64,000 nucleotides of DNA. Source: Collinsella sp. TM10-22. GTDB lineage: Bacteria; Actinomycetota; Coriobacteriia; Coriobacteriales; Coriobacteriaceae. The translations under genes were made by a program, and so were the position numbers. Shown piece by piece: positions 26,471 through 35,841 of the stretch. The DNA lies in NCBI RefSeq assembly GCF_003466125.1, contig NZ_QSOC01000003.1, forward strand, positions 124,001 through 188,000, given 5' to 3'. The notes beneath the pieces were generated by a model. That model was given only the letters and a program-made list of their open reading frames with translations, was not told the origin of the DNA and did not search any database. Position 1 is the stretch's first letter. Each line of letters starts with the position of its first letter.

Positions 26471-27409
26471 ATGACAGACATCGTCCACGTCGAAAACCTC
26501 GTCAAGCGCTATGACGATCTTATTGCGCTCGATCACTTTAACCTGAGTATTGCCCCTGGCGAGATCTTTGGCCTGCTGGGCCCCAACGGCTCGGGCAAGA
26601 CCACGTCCATCAACTGCATCCTGCAGCTGCTCGCTTACGACAAGGGCACCATCGAGCTGTTCGGCGAGCCCATGACGCCCACGCGTTACGACCTCAAACG
26701 CCGCATCGGCGTGGTCCCACAGCAAGTTGCGGTGTTTGACGAGCTTACGGTGCGTGAGAACATCGACTATTTCTGCAGTCTCTACGTTAACGACCGCAAA
26801 CGTCGCCGCGCGCTGGTGGATGAGGCGATCGACTTTGTCGGTTTGGGCGACTTTACCAAGTTTCGCCCCGGCAAGCTCTCGGGCGGCCTGGCGCGTCGCC
26901 TCAACATCGCCTGCGGCATCGCGCACAAGCCCGAGCTGATCTTTTTTGACGAGCCCACGGTGGCGGTCGATCCGCAGAGCCGCAACGCCATCCTGCAGGG
27001 CATCTCCCGCCTGCGCGACGAAGGCGCCACGGTGGTGTATACCAGCCATTACATGGAGGAAGTCGAGCAGATCTGCAGCCGCATCATGATCATGGACGGC
27101 GGGCGCGTGCTGGCGCAGGGCACCAACGACGAGCTCAAGCGCATGATTCAGATGGGCGAGCGCGTGACCGTCGAGGTCGGCACCGTCGAGGTCGCCACGG
27201 TCGAGCGCCTGCGTGCCCTCGAGCACGTGCTCAGCGTTGAGCTTTCCGGCGGCGAACTCGTCTGCACCTGCGAGGCGAGCCCGCACAATCTGGTCGACAT
27301 CCTCGACACGCTGCGCGTCGCCGACGTGGCGCTCGGCCGCGTGTGGAGCGAGCCGCCGACCCTCAACGACGTGTTCCTCGAGATCACCGGCCGCGAGCTG
27401 CGCGACTAG
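26471..27409 (+). CDS. ABC transporter ATP-binding protein (drug/lipid exporter type)
   Basis: A 312-residue ATPase with Walker A (GPNGSGKTT near 40), signature LSGGLARRLNIA, Walker B (LIFFDEP) and a H-loop (TSHYMEE). The C-terminal 80 residues form the extra domain seen in daunorubicin-type exporters. AGAAGGG precedes the ATG at 26471. It is divergent from the two-component genes and followed ten bases later by the first permease. Confidence 0.93.
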   Translation: MTDIVHVENLVKRYDDLIALDHFNLSIAPGEIFGLLGPNGSGKTTSINCILQLLAYDKGTIELFGEPMTPTRYDLKRRIGVVPQQVAVFDELTVRENIDYFCSLYVNDRKRRRALVDEAIDFVGLGDFTKFRPGKLSGGLARRLNIACGIAHKPELIFFDEPTVAVDPQSRNAILQGISRLRDEGATVVYTSHYMEEVEQICSRIMIMDGGRVLAQGTNDELKRMIQMGERVTVEVGTVEVATVERLRALEHVLSVELSGGELVCTCEASPHNLVDILDTLRVADVALGRVWSEPPTLNDVFLEITGRELRD

Positions 27410-27418
27410 GGGGCGGCC

Positions 27419-28606
27419 ATGTTCAACACCATCATCACCACGGTCAAGACGCTGCTGCGTCGGCCGAGCACATGGGTCTGGGGCGCGATCTTTCCCATTG
27501 CGCTTTCAACGATGTTCATGTTTATGTTTGCGAACCTCAGCTCCGACGGCAAGATCGACCCGGTGCCGGTTGCCGTCGTGGCGGACGAGGCCTGGGACGC
27601 TTCGACCTTTAAGGGCGTGGCGGCTTCGCTTGCCAAGGAGGGCGACGATAAGCTGCTCGATGTGAGCGAGTGCGAGGATGTGGACGCCGCGAACCGTGCG
27701 CTCAAGTCCGGCGAGGTCGTGGGCATCTACACGGTCGATGCCGCGGGCACGCCCAAGCTCACGCTGCTTTCGAGTTATGACAGCTCGCGCGCCTCGTCGG
27801 TGCTCACCGACCGCAGCATCCTTGAGACGGTGGCGAGCTCGTATACGCAAAATGCCGAGCTCATGTCCCAGATTGCCCAGGACAACCCGGCGGCGCTCGC
27901 CGACCCCGAGGCGGTTGCGCGCGCCCTGTCGATTGAGGGCGGCGTCCGCCGCGTAAGCCTGACACGCACCACGCCCGATGGCACAGTCATCTACTATTAC
28001 GCGCTTTTTGGCCTGGTCGCGATGATGTCTGCCGAGTTTGCCGCCTTGAGCGTCGTTGACCTGCAGCCCAATCTGTCGGGCCTTGGCGCGCGCCGCTGCG
28101 TGGGCGGCCTTTCCAAGACGGCGTCGCTGGCCGGCATTTTTGTCGGCTCGTGGCTGGTCTCCTTCGCCTCGATGGCGATCGCGATCGGCTACGTGAGCCT
28201 GGTCGTGGGCGTCGACTTTGGTGGGCGCGAGGGACTGTGTTTGGTGGGCGGCGCCGCTTCCGCGCTTGCCGCCACGGGCTTGGGACTCTTTGTGGGCACG
28301 CTTCCCGTTAAGGGTGGCAAGGCATCCAAGTCGGGCATCCTCACGGGTTTCGCTACCACGTGCGCCCTGTTCGCCGGGCTTTACGGCGAGCCGGCGATGG
28401 CACTTGCCGACGACGTTGCCCGCGCCTTCCCGGCCGAGTGCTGGCTCAATCCCGTCAAGCTCATCTGCGACATGTTCAACCGCTTATATTTCTTTGAGGA
28501 CCTGGGTCCCTTTGTCATCCGTGCGGGCGCGCTGGTCCTCATGACGCTGGTGTTTGTTGTCGCAGCCACGCTGATTTTTGGAAGGAGCCGCTATGAGCAC
28601 CTTTAA
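27419..28606 (+). CDS. ABC-2 type permease, first of a pair
   Basis: A 395-residue protein with the ABC-2 layout: one N-terminal membrane helix (residues 15-40), a large extracytoplasmic domain (about 45-190) and five or six helices from about 195 to 390. It works with the ATPase encoded just upstream and probably forms a heterodimer with the next permease, whose start lies inside its last 14 bases. Confidence 0.88.
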   Translation: MFNTIITTVKTLLRRPSTWVWGAIFPIALSTMFMFMFANLSSDGKIDPVPVAVVADEAWDASTFKGVAASLAKEGDDKLLDVSECEDVDAANRALKSGEVVGIYTVDAAGTPKLTLLSSYDSSRASSVLTDRSILETVASSYTQNAELMSQIAQDNPAALADPEAVARALSIEGGVRRVSLTRTTPDGTVIYYYALFGLVAMMSAEFAALSVVDLQPNLSGLGARRCVGGLSKTASLAGIFVGSWLVSFASMAIAIGYVSLVVGVDFGGREGLCLVGGAASALAATGLGLFVGTLPVKGGKASKSGILTGFATTCALFAGLYGEPAMALADDVARAFPAECWLNPVKLICDMFNRLYFFEDLGPFVIRAGALVLMTLVFVVAATLIFGRSRYEHL

Positions 28607-29798
28607 GACTGCGCTGCGCATGGCGCTCGCGCATCCGTTCTACCTGCTCATCTATACGGTGTTCATATCGCTGATGGGTGTGTTCATCGCGGCATCGGTG
28701 AGCTGGAACTCGTCGCAGCTCACCGAATACAAGCCCTACGACGCCAATGTGATTGTGGTCGACCGCGACGACAGCGATCTTTCGCGCGCGCTCACCAAGC
28801 ACTTGGGCTCGCGCTTTGACCTGGTTACGGGTGTTGGCGACGACACGTACGACCTTGCGGACGCGCTCTCCAAGAGCAACAGCGCCAAGGGCAGCGCCGA
28901 CTGCGTGTTCTTTATCCCGGAGGGGTTTGAGGACGACCTCGTTGCAGCCGCCCGCGTGGGGGAGTCCCTGCCCAAGCTCGATGTGACCTACGGTGCCGGC
29001 ACCATGGCGGCGGCGCTTTCGTCTGCCGAGGCCTCGCGCTGGATCTCGCTCGCGGGCGCTGCGGCGGCACTTGAGCCCGCTGCTTCTAACGGCGACGTTG
29101 CCAAGGCGGCCGAGCACGCGGCCGCAAAGCGCGCGGAGGTCCAGATCGAGCAGGTCAAGGTCGACTCGACTGCCGCCGCCACGCTCGAGTCGTACTTCAA
29201 CTTTGGCGCGTACGCGATCATCTCGTCGGTCATCGTGTCGGTGGGATTGGTGCTCTCGGGCATGAACGAGCCCGAACGCGTGCGCCGCATGGATGCCGGC
29301 CCGGTCTCCGAGCGCCAGCGTTCGCTCGCCGTGTTCGCGGCCGCCGCCGTGCTCACCGTCTGCATTTGGTTTGTGTCGAGCATGATGGGCGTCGTGGGCT
29401 TTGCCGGAGCGGTTGCCGAGGTTGGCGTGGATCGCGTGTGCCTAGCGCTGGCTGCAACGTTTGCCCTGGCGTGCACGCCGCTGGCCGTTGGCTTTACGCT
29501 GTCGAGCTTGGGCGCGCGCGAGGAGCTGCTCAACGGCGTGGGCAACTTACTCGGCATGCTCATGACGTTTTTGGGCGGCGCCTGGATGCCGCTGTCGCTC
29601 ATGGGCTCGGCCGTGCAGACCGCGGCGCATTTTGTGCCGACGTATTGGGTGAACGACGCGATCGGCAAGGCACTTGCCTCGGACCTGACGCCTGCCGTGC
29701 TGGGCGACATTGCCTGCGACCTGGGCGTCACGGCGCTCTTTGCCGCCGCCATCGCCGCCGCAGGCCTAGCCCTCGCGCACAACAAATCCCGCGCCTAA
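28593..29798 (+). CDS. ABC-2 type permease, second of a pair
   Basis: A 401-residue ABC-2 permease with the same layout as its neighbour (N-terminal helix at 12-35, external domain, then a helix cluster from about 210). I start at the ATG at 28593 because GGAAGGA sits correctly upstream; this makes a 14-base overlap with the first permease and suggests coupled translation. It closes the exporter operon, and a complex hairpin region follows. Confidence 0.88.
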   Translation: MSTFKTALRMALAHPFYLLIYTVFISLMGVFIAASVSWNSSQLTEYKPYDANVIVVDRDDSDLSRALTKHLGSRFDLVTGVGDDTYDLADALSKSNSAKGSADCVFFIPEGFEDDLVAAARVGESLPKLDVTYGAGTMAAALSSAEASRWISLAGAAAALEPAASNGDVAKAAEHAAAKRAEVQIEQVKVDSTAAATLESYFNFGAYAIISSVIVSVGLVLSGMNEPERVRRMDAGPVSERQRSLAVFAAAAVLTVCIWFVSSMMGVVGFAGAVAEVGVDRVCLALAATFALACTPLAVGFTLSSLGAREELLNGVGNLLGMLMTFLGGAWMPLSLMGSAVQTAAHFVPTYWVNDAIGKALASDLTPAVLGDIACDLGVTALFAAAIAAAGLALAHNKSRA

Positions 29799-29800
29799 CC

Positions 29801-29988
29801 GCCTAGCCATTGGGGATGTTCTTAAACGACTAGCCATGGGGGACAGTCTTTGCCGATTGGCCGGCTTGCCGGCCGGGCTGGCAAGGACTGTCCCTAGCTG
29901 TCGGCAGGAAAGGAGCGTCCCCAACTGCCGGGTGGCGAAAGGGTGCCCCCAGCGACTAGTCGTTTAAGAATGTCCCCAACGGCTAGGC
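29801..29988. repeat. Compound inverted-repeat element, 188 bp
   Basis: The outer arms (29801-29834 and 29954-29988) are largely complementary, sharing CTTAAACGACTAG. Inside, GGGACAGTCTTTGCC (29840-29854) pairs with GGCAAGGACTGTCCC (29880-29894) with one mismatch, and CGGCAG pairs with CTGCCG (29902-29930). A related word, GTCCC(C/T)AACTGCCGG, also occurs at 42487-42508. No gene is present. It could also act as a terminator for the exporter operon. Confidence 0.7.
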
Positions 29989-30068
29989 GCCGCGCTTGAC
30001 TTCAACCCCGCTTTAACGGGTACCATCCTCTATGTCTGTAACGCCATATAGACCGAGGGGATATATCT

Positions 30069-31274
30069 ATGACCGCAACTGCACCCGCTGCACCTGCCAA
30101 GGTGTACTTCACCAACCTGCGCACGCACGGCCGCGAAAGCCAGCTCGACAAGCTCAAGCGCCTGATTCGCCGCGCCGGCATCGAGCAGATCGACTTCGAC
30201 AACAAGTTCGTCGCCATCAAGATCCACTTCGGCGAACTGGGCAACCTCTCCTTCCTGCGCCCCAACTACGCGCGTGCCGTCGCGGACGTGGTCAAGGAGC
30301 TGGGCGGCAAGCCCTTCCTCACCGATTGCAACACGCTTTACGTCGGTAGCCGCAAAAACGCGCTCGAGCACATCGACACCGCCTACCAGAACGGCTTTAC
30401 CCCGTACGCCACGGGCTGCCAGGTCATCATCGCCGACGGCCTCAAGGGCACCGACGAGGCACTCGTTCCGGTCGAGGGCGGCGAGTACGTGCATGAGGCC
30501 AAGATCGGCCAGGCGCTCATGGATGCCGACATCGTGATCAGCCTCACCCACTTTAAGGGTCATGAGCAGGCCGGCTTTGGCGGCGCCATGAAGAACCTGG
30601 GCATGGGCGGCGGCAGCCGTGCCGGCAAGATGGAGCAGCATGCTGCCGGCAAGCCGAGCGTCGCGACCGAGCACTGCGTTGGCTGCCGTGCCTGCGAAAA
30701 GATTTGCGCGCACAACGCCGTCTCGTTCGATGGCACCCGCGAGCGCGAGCTGGCGAGTGGCAAGACCGTCGAGGTGCACGTGGCCGCCATCGACCACGAC
30801 CGCTGCCTAGGCTGCGGCCGCTGCATCGGCGTGTGCAACCAGGATGCCATCAATCCCGACTATGACGCCGCTGCCGACGTGCTCAACTGCAAGATTGCCG
30901 AGTACACCAAGGCCATCGTTGACGGCCGCCCGAGCTTCCACATCTCGCTCGCCATGGACATCAGCCCCAACTGCGACTGCCATGCCGAGAACGACACGCC
31001 CATCGTCAACGACATTGGCATGTTTGCGAGCTTCGACCCGGTCGCCATCGACCAGGCCTGCGCCGACGCCGTTCTGGCCTCCGAGCCGCTGCCCAACACC
31101 GTACTCACCGACAGCGCGGCCAAGATGGAGCACGACCACGAGCATCTGCAGGGCGAGCAGGCCAAGGACCCCTTCTGCATCACGCATCCCGACACCGACT
31201 GGCGCTCCTGCATCGCACACGCCGAGAAGATCGGCCTGGGCACGAGCAAGTACGAGCTCATCGAGGTCAAGTAG
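30069..31274 (+). CDS. DUF362 domain protein with two 4Fe-4S clusters
   Basis: A 401-residue protein. Residues 1-185 and 290-380 match DUF362, and between them lie two ferredoxin motifs (CVGCRACEKICAHNA near 203 and CLGCGRCIGVCNQDA near 247). There is no signal peptide, so it is cytoplasmic. DUF362 proteins with clusters are frequent in anaerobes; their reaction is not established and a redox or cofactor-related role is likely. A possible promoter is TTGACT at 29996 with TACCAT at 30021. It is a single-gene unit with a strong terminator. Confidence 0.87.
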   Translation: MTATAPAAPAKVYFTNLRTHGRESQLDKLKRLIRRAGIEQIDFDNKFVAIKIHFGELGNLSFLRPNYARAVADVVKELGGKPFLTDCNTLYVGSRKNALEHIDTAYQNGFTPYATGCQVIIADGLKGTDEALVPVEGGEYVHEAKIGQALMDADIVISLTHFKGHEQAGFGGAMKNLGMGGGSRAGKMEQHAAGKPSVATEHCVGCRACEKICAHNAVSFDGTRERELASGKTVEVHVAAIDHDRCLGCGRCIGVCNQDAINPDYDAAADVLNCKIAEYTKAIVDGRPSFHISLAMDISPNCDCHAENDTPIVNDIGMFASFDPVAIDQACADAVLASEPLPNTVLTDSAAKMEHDHEHLQGEQAKDPFCITHPDTDWRSCIAHAEKIGLGTSKYELIEVK

Positions 31275-31320
31275 CGCCTGTCTATTGGACATATCAAGCG
31301 CCTTTGTAGCGTAACGTAAG

Positions 31321-31361
31321 AAAAAACCGCCCGCGAGCGCAGTGCTCGCGGGCGGTTTTTC
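31321..31361 (+). terminator. Terminator after the DUF362 gene
   Basis: The A-rich left flank and stem CCGCCCGCGAGCGC pair with GCTCGCGGGCGG, followed by TTTTT. The A and T flanks are symmetrical, so it can work for both convergent genes. Confidence 0.88.
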
Positions 31362-31484
31362 GAAAGTGCGGGGAAAAATCGAATATCGCAGACCACAAAC
31401 CGTTTTTTGGCAACAACACCCCTGATAAATTCCTGGTAAAACCGCGGTCTGGTCGGGGCTTCCGACATTTTCCCCGCACTTCCG
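31361..31484. repeat. Long inverted-repeat element, about 124 bp
   Basis: AAGTGCGGGGAAAA near 31364 pairs with TTTTCCCCGCACTT near 31468, and CAGACC (31389-31394) with GGTCTG (31446-31451) further in. There is no reading frame. It lies between convergent genes directly after a terminator. Confidence 0.65.
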
Positions 31485-31526
31485 AAAATAGAGGGGTCAG
31501 ATAAAGCCAAATATGTGTAAATTCAC

Positions 31527-32492
31527 CTAGAAATTCTTGTCGAGGAAGCCGTTGACCGTGTTCCAGTAGAGTTCGGGGTCGACCTGCGCGCTCTTGGCGT
31601 GCGTGGCGCCATGGACGGTGAGCTTTTGCTTGACCTTGCTAGCGCACGCGTCGTAGTTTTGCTTGAGCATACTGTACGGCACAAAGGTGTCTTGGTCGCC
31701 ATGGATAAAGAGCATGGGGACCGTCGCGTGTTTAAGCTGCTCCACGCTGTTTGCCTTATGGAAGTCATAGCCTGCGCGAACGTTGCACACCAGGTTCGCC
31801 ACATCGAGCAAGGGAAAGCTGGGCAGGCCAAACACGTCCTTGAGCTGCAGGGAAAACTCGTCCCAGACGCTCGTGTAGCCGCAGTCCTCGATGATGCACC
31901 TAACATTAGAGGGCAACGATTCCCCCGCGACGTTCATGGCCGTCGCCGCGCCCATCGACTCGCCAAAGACCAGGATGCGCGCCTCGGGGTCGGCCTGAAC
32001 GATTCGCCCGATCCATGCGATGACGTCGAGCCGCTCGGGCCAGCCCATGCCGATATACTCGCCGCCGGAGCGCTCGTGGGCGCGGGCGGCGGGTGCGAGT
32101 ACGTTCATGCCGCGGTCGTGGAAGCGCTTGACGTATCGGGACATGCCGATGGGCTCGTCGGTGTATCCGTGCAGGCAGATAGCGTAATCGTGCGTGCTCT
32201 CCGGGGCGGCAAAATACCAAGCGGCAAGCTCGGTCCCGTCATCTGCGGTGAAGCTGCTGCTCTCGCGATGCTCTTTGAACCACGCCCGCGCCTCGACTGC
32301 CTCGGCATCCATCTGCTCGCCCTTATTGGTGTCCTTGCCGTCCTGCATCATCTTCATGGTGTACGGCGCGTGGGGGTTCAGGGCAAAGTCAAACAAAAAG
32401 TTGCCGGCAAATCCGAGCAGCGCGACAACAAGCGCCAGCGCAACAACGCCGGCGATCTTGAGCTTTCGATGGGGGTGTGCACTTTGAGTCAC
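31527..32492 (-). CDS. Membrane-anchored alpha/beta hydrolase
   Basis: A 321-residue protein with an N-terminal membrane helix (residues 11-32), so the catalytic domain probably faces outward. The nucleophile elbow is GESMGAATA (Ser near 167), the acid is Asp in IHGDQDTF and the base is His in HGATHAKS, a complete triad. It is similar to BAAT/BEM46-type hydrolases; the substrate is unknown. The start is GTG at 32492 behind AGAGGAG. It is convergent with the DUF362 gene and divergent from the hemolysin III gene. Confidence 0.87.
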   Translation of the reverse strand: MTQSAHPHRKLKIAGVVALALVVALLGFAGNFLFDFALNPHAPYTMKMMQDGKDTNKGEQMDAEAVEARAWFKEHRESSSFTADDGTELAAWYFAAPESTHDYAICLHGYTDEPIGMSRYVKRFHDRGMNVLAPAARAHERSGGEYIGMGWPERLDVIAWIGRIVQADPEARILVFGESMGAATAMNVAGESLPSNVRCIIEDCGYTSVWDEFSLQLKDVFGLPSFPLLDVANLVCNVRAGYDFHKANSVEQLKHATVPMLFIHGDQDTFVPYSMLKQNYDACASKVKQKLTVHGATHAKSAQVDPELYWNTVNGFLDKNF

Positions 32493-32679
32493 GCAGTGTT
32501 CTCCTCTAAGACGTTAATACCTCAACATTTAAACGAAGCGCATTATGAATGTTCGCCGTTGATGCGTCAACAAGCAAAGAATGGGTAAACAAAAGGTCGC
32601 GTATGGTGCAAATTTCGCACGTACCAAGACGCTTTGATATAGTGTTGAGAACTCTATTATGTTGGAGGATGTAACCGGC

Positions 32680-33363
32680 ATGTCCGATTCGAGCGACAGT
32701 TCCAAGCCGCGGCCCAAGACCGCGGCCGTTCCACAGTACACGGTGGGCGAGGAGATCATGAACTCCGTCACCCATGGTGTCGGCTGCCTGCTGGGCATCG
32801 CAGGCCTGGTGCTCCTGATCGTATTCGCTGCCCTGCGTGGCGGCGGCCCGGCCCACATGGCTGCGGCGATTGTCTACGGCGTCAGCATCATCCTCGAATA
32901 CCTGGCCTCCACGCTCTACCACGCGATTCAGCCCGCGCGCGCCAAGCGCGTGTTCCGTATCATCGACCACAGCTGTATCTACCTGCTCATAGCCGGCAGC
33001 TATACGCCGTTTTGCCTCATCACGCTTGCAAACGACGGCGGTGCTGTGCTGTTCTTTGCCGTATGGGCCATCGCCATCGTCGGCATCGCGCTGGAGTGCT
33101 TTATGCGCGAGCGTCAACCGCACTGGGTAAGCGGCCTGGTCTACCTGCTGATGGGCTGGCTCGTTGTCTTTAAGCTGCCCGAGCTTGTGGCACTGCTCAG
33201 CCCCGTGGCGCTTGCCCTGCTCGCCGTCGGCGGCGTGTGCTACACCGTGGGCGTACCGTTCTATATCGCCAAAAACGTGCGCTACCTGCACAGCGTGTTT
33301 CACCTGTGGGTGCTCGCCGGCAGCATCTTCCAGTTCATGGCGGTGATCCTCTTCGTAATCTAG
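32680..33363 (+). CDS. Hemolysin III / YqfA family membrane protein
   Basis: A 227-residue protein with seven predicted membrane helices and the family's conserved polar residues (NSVTHGVG near 31, STLYHAI near 84, DHSCIYLLIAGSYTPF near 103), which resemble the metal-binding CREST-type hydrolase pattern. Despite the name, hemolysis is not its normal role. GGAGG at 32663 favours the ATG at 32680 over the one at 32659. TATAGT at 32638 is a likely -10 box, with a dyad (GTGCAAATTTCGCAC) just ahead of it. Confidence 0.88.
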   Translation: MSDSSDSSKPRPKTAAVPQYTVGEEIMNSVTHGVGCLLGIAGLVLLIVFAALRGGGPAHMAAAIVYGVSIILEYLASTLYHAIQPARAKRVFRIIDHSCIYLLIAGSYTPFCLITLANDGGAVLFFAVWAIAIVGIALECFMRERQPHWVSGLVYLLMGWLVVFKLPELVALLSPVALALLAVGGVCYTVGVPFYIAKNVRYLHSVFHLWVLAGSIFQFMAVILFVI

Positions 33364-33473
33364 CGACCACGCCCGCGCGTCCGCGTCCCCGTTTGGGCGC
33401 CGGCGCCATTGCCGTATCCGCCCCCAACGTTTTAACCTGACGTCCCGAATCTTGGAGGTTCGAGAAACTCCCG

Positions 33474-34847
33474 ATGGACATAACCATCTCTCTCATCACC
33501 ACCCTCGTTTTGACCCTCATCAACGGCTACTTCTCTATGTCCGAGATGGCACTCACCACGGCAAAGCGCGCCGTGCTGGAGCACGAGGCCGAGGAAGGCG
33601 ACAAGCGCGCCGAGCGCGCCATGAAGCTGGCCGCCGACTCCGACGAGCTGCTGGCCACCATCCAGGTTGCCATCACGCTCGTGGGCTTTGCCTCGTCCGC
33701 CGTCGCCTCGACGAGCCTGTCCGACCCGCTCGCCACGTGGCTCATGAGCTTTGGCATCGCGCCGCTCTCCGCCATCGCGCGCGGTTTGGCGCCGGTCATC
33801 ATCACCGTCGCGGTTGCCTTCGTGTCCATCGTGATTGGCGAGCTCGTGCCCAAGCGCATCGGCCTGGCCAATGCCGAGGGCGTGTCCAAGCAGGTCGTGG
33901 GGGCGCTGTCGTTTTTCCAAAAGATCGCCCGTCCGCTCGTGTGGCTGACTGGCGCTTGCTCCGATGGCCTAGCCCGCATCCTGCGCATCAAGAGTGCCGA
34001 CGACCGTCAGAACGTCTCGGAAGAAGAGATCAAGTACATGGTCTCGGAGCAGGATGACCTGCTCGACGAGGAAAAGCGCATGATTCACGAGATCTTCGAC
34101 TTGGGCGACACCGTTGCCCGCGAGGTCATGGTGCCGCGCGTGGACACCACCATGTGCGAGGATGACGAGACGGTCGCCAGCGTGCTATCCACCATGCGCC
34201 AGACCGGCTTTAGCCGCATCCCCGTCTATCACGAGGACCCCGACAACGTGGCGGGCATCGCGCATATCAAGGACCTGATCCAGCCTGCGCTCGACGGCAA
34301 GGGCGACCAGCCCATCGCCGGCTTTTTGCGCGACGCCACCTTTGTGCCCGACACCAAGGATATCCTGCCGCTGCTGTCCGAGATGCAGACCTCGCACGAC
34401 CAGATCGTGGTGGTCGTGGACGAGTACGGCGGCACGGCCGGCATCATCACCATCGAGGATATCGTCGAGGAGATCGTGGGCGAGATCGAGGACGAGTTCG
34501 ACCCCGACAACAAGTACCTCACGCGCCTTTCGCGCCGCGAGTGGCTCGTCGATGGGCGTTTTTCGTGCGATGACGCAATTGAGCTTGGTTGGCCGCTCGA
34601 GGAAAGCGATGATTATGAGACCATCGCCGGCTGGATTTTGGAGCTTTGCGACTCGGTGCCCGACATCGGAGAGGTGTTTGAGGTCGCGGGGTACAAGTTT
34701 AAGGTGCAGTCGATGCGTGGCCAGCGCATCTCGCTCATTCGCGTGATCGCTCCGGCCGAAACCGAAAAGAAGGATTCCGAGTTCTCGGCAGATAAGCCGG
34801 CAGCGTCGGGTGCGGGTTCTGCGAATCCGCACGACGGCGACGAGTAG
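33474..34847 (+). CDS. CNNM/CorC-type hemolysin-family membrane protein with CBS pair
   Basis: A 457-residue protein: a DUF21 membrane domain (residues 1-185), two CBS domains (about 205-330, VMVPRVDTTM starts the first) and a CorC_HlyC domain (about 345-430). Members of this family take part in Mg2+ or other divalent cation export. A GGAGG site lies 15 bases ahead of the ATG, longer than usual. It is followed 24 bases later by the CphA-N-like gene. Confidence 0.92.
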   Translation: MDITISLITTLVLTLINGYFSMSEMALTTAKRAVLEHEAEEGDKRAERAMKLAADSDELLATIQVAITLVGFASSAVASTSLSDPLATWLMSFGIAPLSAIARGLAPVIITVAVAFVSIVIGELVPKRIGLANAEGVSKQVVGALSFFQKIARPLVWLTGACSDGLARILRIKSADDRQNVSEEEIKYMVSEQDDLLDEEKRMIHEIFDLGDTVAREVMVPRVDTTMCEDDETVASVLSTMRQTGFSRIPVYHEDPDNVAGIAHIKDLIQPALDGKGDQPIAGFLRDATFVPDTKDILPLLSEMQTSHDQIVVVVDEYGGTAGIITIEDIVEEIVGEIEDEFDPDNKYLTRLSRREWLVDGRFSCDDAIELGWPLEESDDYETIAGWILELCDSVPDIGEVFEVAGYKFKVQSMRGQRISLIRVIAPAETEKKDSEFSADKPAASGAGSANPHDGDE

Positions 34848-34871
34848 GGCAAGGAAGAGTAGGGGAGAGTT

Positions 34872-35705
34872 ATGGCAGGCCTGTTCAACATCCTTAAGGT
34901 CACCGTCAGCGAGGACAAGATCTGCGCGCATGTGCTGGTGAACCCCGGCATGCCGCTGATGACCTCGGAGGATATCGAGGCCACGGCGCGCGTGTACTAC
35001 CTGGTGCCGGCGATTGCCAAGCACCTGTGCCTGGGTGATTCCGGCCGCGAGTTCCAGGATTCCATGGGTCAGACCGAGCTTTGCCACCTGCTGGAGCACG
35101 TGACGGTCGAGCTCATGAACGAGACCGGTCTTGCCGGCAGCATCTCGTGCGGTCGCACGCGCGTAAGCGAGCACGACGAGCGCGTCTTTGAGGTTGAGCT
35201 TTCGTGTCCCGACGACGCGCTGGCCATTGGCGCGCTGTCTTCTGCCACCTTTATGATGGACTGGGCCTATCTGCACGCCGACCAGCCGGCTCCCGATGTG
35301 GACGGTACGGTCGCGGGCCTGCGCAACCTGGTGCTGGGCATGCGCGCCGAGGCCGAGGGCAAGGATCCTCACGAGGCCGTCGCCGCCGCGAACGGCGAAG
35401 ATGCTGCCGAGGACGAGGGCGCTGACGAGGGCGATGTGCCGGTCGACGCCGAGCCTGTTGCCGATGCGACCGCCGAGCCCGTTCCCACCGAGCCCCAGGG
35501 CGTCCCCAACTTTGACGACGAGCCCCAGGTGGCGATTGATACCGAGGGTGCGGTTGCCGAAAACCACGAGGCTTCCGCTGCCGTCTTTGGCGGTGCGGCG
35601 ACGGTTCCGGCGGGACCTGCGCATGAGGGCGGCCTGCCGCTCGTAGACGGCGCCGGCGAGGACCCGGGTGCCACGGTGGCCATGCCGGCTATGCCTCAGG
35701 AGTAG
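34872..35705 (+). CDS. Stand-alone protein resembling the N-terminal domain of cyanophycin synthetase, acidic tail
   Basis: A 277-residue protein. Residues 1-165 resemble the N-terminal domain of CphA: HLLEHVTVEL near 76, followed by a GRTR motif near 95 and an alternating beta pattern, as in the CphA segment around its EHxxLEL and GRTR motifs. The remaining 110 residues are acidic, Ala/Pro-rich and probably disordered. No synthetase or Mur-ligase domain follows here or elsewhere in the window. Reported work on some CphA enzymes gives this domain a hydrolytic, primer-making role, but a function here is only a guess. Confidence 0.6.
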   Translation: MAGLFNILKVTVSEDKICAHVLVNPGMPLMTSEDIEATARVYYLVPAIAKHLCLGDSGREFQDSMGQTELCHLLEHVTVELMNETGLAGSISCGRTRVSEHDERVFEVELSCPDDALAIGALSSATFMMDWAYLHADQPAPDVDGTVAGLRNLVLGMRAEAEGKDPHEAVAAANGEDAAEDEGADEGDVPVDAEPVADATAEPVPTEPQGVPNFDDEPQVAIDTEGAVAENHEASAAVFGGAATVPAGPAHEGGLPLVDGAGEDPGATVAMPAMPQE

Positions 35706-35784
35706 GCCTACGCGTTTATTACCATCACGGACCTGCGCCTTTGCCGTACGCAGATGAGCGGAGCGGCAAGTGATGCGCTGCGGG

Positions 35785-35790
35785 TATAAT
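35785..35790 (+). promoter_or_regulatory. -10 box of the YtxH / PRC-barrel genes
   Basis: A perfect TATAAT lies 52 bases before the YtxH start. No good -35 hexamer is seen at 17 bases. Confidence 0.5.
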
Positions 35791-35841
35791 GGACAGCATT
35801 CAAACGGTGGGCACCGACGTGCCCGCAGGAGAGGAATGATC

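Noticed and set aside
26260..26505. N-terminal extension of the histidine kinase
   Set aside because: It would cover the divergent promoter region and the start of the ABC gene, has no membrane or sensor features, and the kinase family begins near 26259.
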